Part shown: one piece after another, positions 13,757 to 17,143 of the stretch
How the letters are laid out: every line of letters begins with the position of its first letter
Numbering within the stretch: the first letter of the stretch is position 1
Assembly: GCA_020350865.1 (NCBI GenBank)
Contig: CP070726.1
Location: 1,363,223 to 1,380,365, forward strand
DNA from: Thermoplasmata archaeon
GTDB lineage: Archaea > Thermoplasmatota > Thermoplasmata > GCA-020350865
Direction of reading: 5' to 3'
DNA: 17,143 nt
Translations under genes and position numbers: made by a program
Notes under the pieces: model-generated
The model's input: only the letters and a program-made list of their open reading frames with translations
What the model was told of the DNA's origin: nothing
The model's database searches: none

Positions 13757-16700
13757 GTCCGGCTGTTTTTGGGTGGCGGCGGAGGCGGTGGAGGCGGGGG
13801 TTTTGGTATTTCCTCTTCAACTATCTTTTCGAATGCGATTTCTTCATCTTTTGGTTTTGGTTCTTGCTCCTCCTCAACAAATTCCTCAAAGGTAACTTCC
13901 TCTTCTGTCTCGGGCTCATCAATTTCCGCTGCGTCTGTGGCTCCCTTCTCCTCCACCGAACTCCCTTCTTCCTCGCCTTCAGAGGTTTCCAGGGGCTCCA
14001 TTTCCTCAAATTCCATAATTTCTTCTTCTCCGCCTCTTTTTGCTAAAACCAGGAAATAGATGAGCAGTAGAGCCACAACTATGGCTATGACCAGGGCCAG
14101 GATTATCAAGGTGATGTTCAGGGGCTGCGGCTCCTCCCTTGCCTTCCACCGATTCGCATCGAATGGATATGCATCTTCCGCATCCAGATGTCCGTCCCCG
14201 TCGTCATCAGGGTCTGCGTTATCCCCGATGCCGTCGTCATCGAAATCCTGCCATTCTGTCTCGTTCAGTGGAAATTCATCTTCATCATCAGGATAACCGT
14301 CATCGTCGTCGTCATCGTCCTCGATATCGGGGGTGCCGTCGCCGTCGGTGTCCAGGAATTCGGTGGTGAACATCAAACAGAAGTCCGGGCCCATGGGAAC
14401 ACCGTTGGCATCCCTGATGTCTCCGCTGATCGTGAGGCTGTAGGCGGTGCCCATCTCCAGGTTGTGGGTAAAGAAGGAGATGAGCACATTGGAGTTGGAT
14501 TCCCATTGTATATCAAATTCATTGAACGGCGAAAGATCAACGAGGGCCTCAAAATCACTCTGGTTCATTGCCTCGCTGAATGTGATGATGATGGTGCCTT
14601 CTATTGGAAAGCCGGTGGAGCGGTTCTGCGGGACTGTGTAATCCACATACGGAGCTTTGGCATCGATGGTGATTTTGAGCCAAAAGGACCCCTCGTTTCC
14701 AATTGCGTCACTGGTCTTTATGATCACCGTATGTCTTCCATTAGACCATCCCGTCGTGTCGATTTCATAGGGAGACTCAATGGGATTATCATCCCCTCCG
14801 TCGACAGAATAATAGACGCCGGCCACATCGTCTCCCGATATATTGATAATGATGATATGCCCCACGGGAATGGTCGAATGGTTCAGTGAGGGATCGATTG
14901 ATATTGATGGGGGTGTGGAATCGATTGTGAACAGGAAATAGGAGGAATTGGAATTGCCCACCGAGTCAATCGCATTAATTCGGACCTCGTAATCGCCGTC
15001 ATCCCACAATGCGGTAGAAATGTCGTAGGGTTCGGATATGGGGATATCGATTTCGCCGTCGATTGAATAATTCACATGCAGGAGATTCTCATCCGTTACA
15101 GTGAAATCAAGTACAGTGCCACCCTGAATGATCGTGTTGTTGCCCGGGGCAATTAGCTTAATAAATGGTTTTGTGGAGTCAAAGGTGAATACAAACCAGT
15201 TCGTTCTTGCATTTCCTGCCGAGTCCAGGGCATTGATTTGAATGGTATGATTACCGTCCTCCCATCCCACCGTGGAGATGACACAGGGCACGGACAGTGT
15301 AATATTTGCCCCGCCGTTCACAGAGTAATTGACATGTTTGATGTTGGCATCGATTATGGAGAAATAGAGCGGTGTCCCGCTGGTAATCAACGAGGTGTTC
15401 ACAGGGCTGTTCAAAATGATGCTCGGTTCCGTGGAATCGATTGTGAAGTGGAATTGCCGGGAAATCGAATTTCCGGCCGAATCTACCGCCTCTATTTCAA
15501 TAATATAATCCTTGTCCGGCCATCCTGATGTAATGATATTGTAAGGGTCGGAGAAAGGGAAGGTACCTCCATCATGGATAGTGTAATTCGCATGCATGAG
15601 GTTCGTATCTGCAACAGAGAAGTTTAAGATCACACCCTTTCGGATGACCGAGTTGTTATCTGGAGCATTCAAAACGATTGTGGGCGGAGTCGAATCGAAG
15701 GTGAAGAAGAACCAGGAGCAATTCGAGTTACCGGCCCTGTCAACCGCATTGACCAAAACCGTATAATCCTCTCCATCCGTCCAGCCCGTGGTTGGGATGT
15801 TGTAGGGAGCGGAAATGGGCGTGACAATCCCTCCGTTAACGGAATAGTTAACATGGTTCAGGTTGGTATCTACAATAGAGAAGTTCAGGATGGTTCCGTT
15901 GGGGATGAATGAATTGTTTTGAGGGGAGTTGAGGATGATGAAAGGCTTTGTGGAATCTAATGTAAAAAGGTACCAGGAGGAATTCGAGTTGCCTGCCAAA
16001 TCCATTGTGTTGATTGTTATATTGTATTCACCGTCCGGCCATCCCGAAGTGGTGATATTGAAGGGGGAGGAGAATGGAATGGCCGGCTCTCCGTTCATCG
16101 AGTAATTTGTCTGGGCCGGATTCGGCTCCATAACCGTAAAATTTAATTCCGTTCCGGCCGGGATAACGGAGTTGTTATCAGGGGAATTCAGCCGAATGAT
16201 GGGTAAGGTAGAATCGAAGGTAAAAAAGAACCAGGAAGAGTTTGTATTGCCCACCGAATCTTCCGCATTGATTAAGATGGTATAACCGCCGTCCTCCCAT
16301 CCCGCTGTGCTTATATTGTAGGGAGGCGAGAAGGACACCGGAGACTCTCCATTCACCGAATAGTTGACCTCCAGGAGGTTTGGATCGGAAATCGTAAAAT
16401 CGAGGGTTGTGCCGTTCACCACAACCGAATTGTTTGCAGGGGTGTTCAGAAAGATGTATGGGGGGCCGGTCTCGATGGTGAAAAGGTACCACGAGGAGTT
16501 GGCATTCCCAGCCATATCGATTGCATTGATTTGAATGACATAGTTATCATCCAGCCAGCCTGCAGTTGAGATGTTGTATGGGGCAGGAAGCGGATTGGCG
16601 GGATTTCCGTTTATGGAATAATTAACACTCAGTAAATGCAGGTCTGTTATTAAGAAATTTAGAACCGCTCCAAGAGAAATAACTGAGTTGTTTTCAGGTG

Positions 16701-17143
16701 AGTTCAAGAGGATGAAAGGTGATACCGAATCGACAGTAAAGAAATACCAGGAGGAGTTTGCGTATCCATACGAATCCACGGCATTGATTTGAATAGTATA
16801 ATTTTCGTCTGTCCATTCCCCAGTTGATATATCAAATGGACTGGAGAACGAGATATTTTCCCCTCCGTTTATGGAATAATTTGCATTGGCAATACTGTTA
16901 TCCATTACGAAAAAATCTAAGGTCGTACCTTCCGGGATAACCGAATTGTTTCCTGGGCTGTTTAAAATGATTACAGGGGGATTGAATTCGATTGTAAACC
17001 AATACCAGGAGGAATTTGAATTGTTAGCAATATCCACAGCATTTATTTGAACTTTATAATTGCCATCCGGCCATCCCGAAGTAGAGATGTTATAAGGGTC
17101 TGAAAAGGGTATCTTTCCCCCATCATTTAATGAATAATTGACC
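13753..17143 (-). CDS. Membrane-anchored Ig-repeat surface protein (gene C), N-terminus beyond window
   Basis: The frame is open from the right edge to a TAA at 13753-13755; 1129 codons are visible. The GTG at 17037 lies inside a repeat and is not the real start. From the N-terminal side there is a partial unit and nine full Ig-like repeats of 86-87 residues, each beginning like ILNSPxNNSVI, with VNYSVNGG and YNISTxGW in the middle and ending GNSNSSWFxFTxDST. Then come a Big_5-like domain (about 14350-14649, with TITFSEAM), an Asp-rich thrombospondin-3 type calcium-binding stretch (DTDGDGTPDIEDD, DDDGDGHLDAEDAYP; about 14150-14356), one membrane helix (LIILALVIAIVVALLLIYFL, about 14050-14120) and a cytoplasmic tail of about 95 residues. 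The tail is rich in Glu and ends in ten prolines and KNSRT. The topology is outside-repeat, inside-tail. A role as an S-layer-associated protein, adhesin or stalk is inferred. Specific partners are unknown. Confidence 0.9.
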   Translation of the reverse strand, partial: VNYSLNDGGKIPFSDPYNISTSGWPDGNYKVQINAVDIANNSNSSWYWFTIEFNPPVIILNSPGNNSVIPEGTTLDFFVMDNSIANANYSINGGENISFSSPFDISTGEWTDENYTIQINAVDSYGYANSSWYFFTVDSVSPFILLNSPENNSVISLGAVLNFLITDLHLLSVNYSINGNPANPLPAPYNISTAGWLDDNYVIQINAIDMAGNANSSWYLFTIETGPPYIFLNTPANNSVVVNGTTLDFTISDPNLLEVNYSVNGESPVSFSPPYNISTAGWEDGGYTILINAEDSVGNTNSSWFFFTFDSTLPIIRLNSPDNNSVIPAGTELNFTVMEPNPAQTNYSMNGEPAIPFSSPFNITTSGWPDGEYNITINTMDLAGNSNSSWYLFTLDSTKPFIILNSPQNNSFIPNGTILNFSIVDTNLNHVNYSVNGGIVTPISAPYNIPTTGWTDGEDYTVLVNAVDRAGNSNCSWFFFTFDSTPPTIVLNAPDNNSVIRKGVILNFSVADTNLMHANYTIHDGGTFPFSDPYNIITSGWPDKDYIIEIEAVDSAGNSISRQFHFTIDSTEPSIILNSPVNTSLITSGTPLYFSIIDANIKHVNYSVNGGANITLSVPCVISTVGWEDGNHTIQINALDSAGNARTNWFVFTFDSTKPFIKLIAPGNNTIIQGGTVLDFTVTDENLLHVNYSIDGEIDIPISEPYDISTALWDDGDYEVRINAIDSVGNSNSSYFLFTIDSTPPSISIDPSLNHSTIPVGHIIIINISGDDVAGVYYSVDGGDDNPIESPYEIDTTGWSNGRHTVIIKTSDAIGNEGSFWLKITIDAKAPYVDYTVPQNRSTGFPIEGTIIITFSEAMNQSDFEALVDLSPFNEFDIQWESNSNVLISFFTHNLEMGTAYSLTISGDIRDANGVPMGPDFCLMFTTEFLDTDGDGTPDIEDDDDDDDGYPDDEDEFPLNETEWQDFDDDGIGDNADPDDDGDGHLDAEDAYPFDANRWKAREEPQPLNITLIILALVIAIVVALLLIYFLVLAKRGGEEEIMEFEEMEPLETSEGEEEGSSVEEKGATDAAEIDEPETEEEVTFEEFVEEEQEPKPKDEEIAFEKIVEEEIPKPPPPPPPPPPKNSRT
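14650..17143 (-). repeat. Tandem 258-bp repeats coding for Ig-like domains in gene C
   Basis: Nine full units begin (minus strand) near 16974, 16716, 16458, 16200, 15942, 15681, 15423, 15165 and 14907, with a partial unit before the first. The period is 258 bp, with one unit three bases longer. Units are alike in protein but differ at many silent positions, so the array is old rather than freshly amplified. The last unit is the most diverged. Confidence 0.88.

Noticed and set aside
14188..14889. Plus-strand frame of 233 codons opposite gene C
   Set aside because: It mirrors the Asp-rich and Ig-like coding sequence; the protein it would encode has no domain-like composition.
17035..17037. GTG at 17037 as the start of gene C
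   Set aside because: The frame stays open to the window edge and the upstream residues continue the same repeat pattern (NYS, PYNISTSGW), so the true start lies outside.
14650..17143. CRISPR-like periodicity
   Set aside because: The 258-bp period is coding repeats in frame, with no short direct repeats separated by unique spacers.

Overview
The window looks like a piece of an archaeal chromosome, most likely from Thermoplasmatota or a related euryarchaeal group. Supporting signs: an AMMECR1-domain gene beside a dihydroorotase with a lysine in the metal-site position, AT-rich TATA-type boxes with very short leaders, a GTGAT-type ribosome binding site, and large exported mosaic proteins built from lamin-tail (LTD), VWA, fibronectin III, Ig-like and thrombospondin-3 modules. 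The phylum is inferred from gene style, not from a marker gene. No RNA gene, CRISPR array, insertion sequence or phage gene was seen.

Layout. Positions 1-4315 (minus) hold the first 1438 codons of a secreted LTD/VWA/FN3 protein (gene A), which runs off the left edge. Positions 4652-10669 (minus) hold a head-to-tail paralogue (gene B) with the same signal peptide plus N-terminal domain and the same LTD architecture. A single in-frame TAA at 7544-7546 splits gene B into a 1041-codon and a 962-codon reading frame. The upstream regions of A and B (4316-4651 and 10670-10955) carry the same short blocks in the same order, so the promoter and leader were duplicated with the genes. Positions 10956-11804 (minus) encode a LarE-family PP-loop sulfurtransferase. 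A short AT-rich divergent promoter (11805-11894) separates it from a plus-strand pair: an AMMECR1-domain protein (11895-12497) and, 2 nt later, dihydroorotase PyrC (12500-13756). The pyrC stop codon overlaps the stop codon of a convergent minus-strand giant gene (gene C, 13753-17143, start beyond the right edge). Gene C encodes a membrane-anchored surface protein with at least nine 86-residue Ig-like repeats, a Big_5-like domain, calcium-binding Asp-rich repeats, one membrane helix and an acidic, proline-ended cytoplasmic tail.

How it fits together. The middle block (10956-13756) is housekeeping: pyrimidine synthesis, a conserved protein of uncertain function, and a sulfur-transfer enzyme. 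It is flanked by cell-surface genes. Genes A and B appear to be versions of one exported scaffold whose internal functional module differs: VWA in A, and a flavodoxin/glutamine-amidotransferase-like fold in B. B also has one extra LTD pair. The points most worth following up are the in-frame stop in B, the module swap between A and B, their shared leader, and the unassigned N-terminal domain they share.
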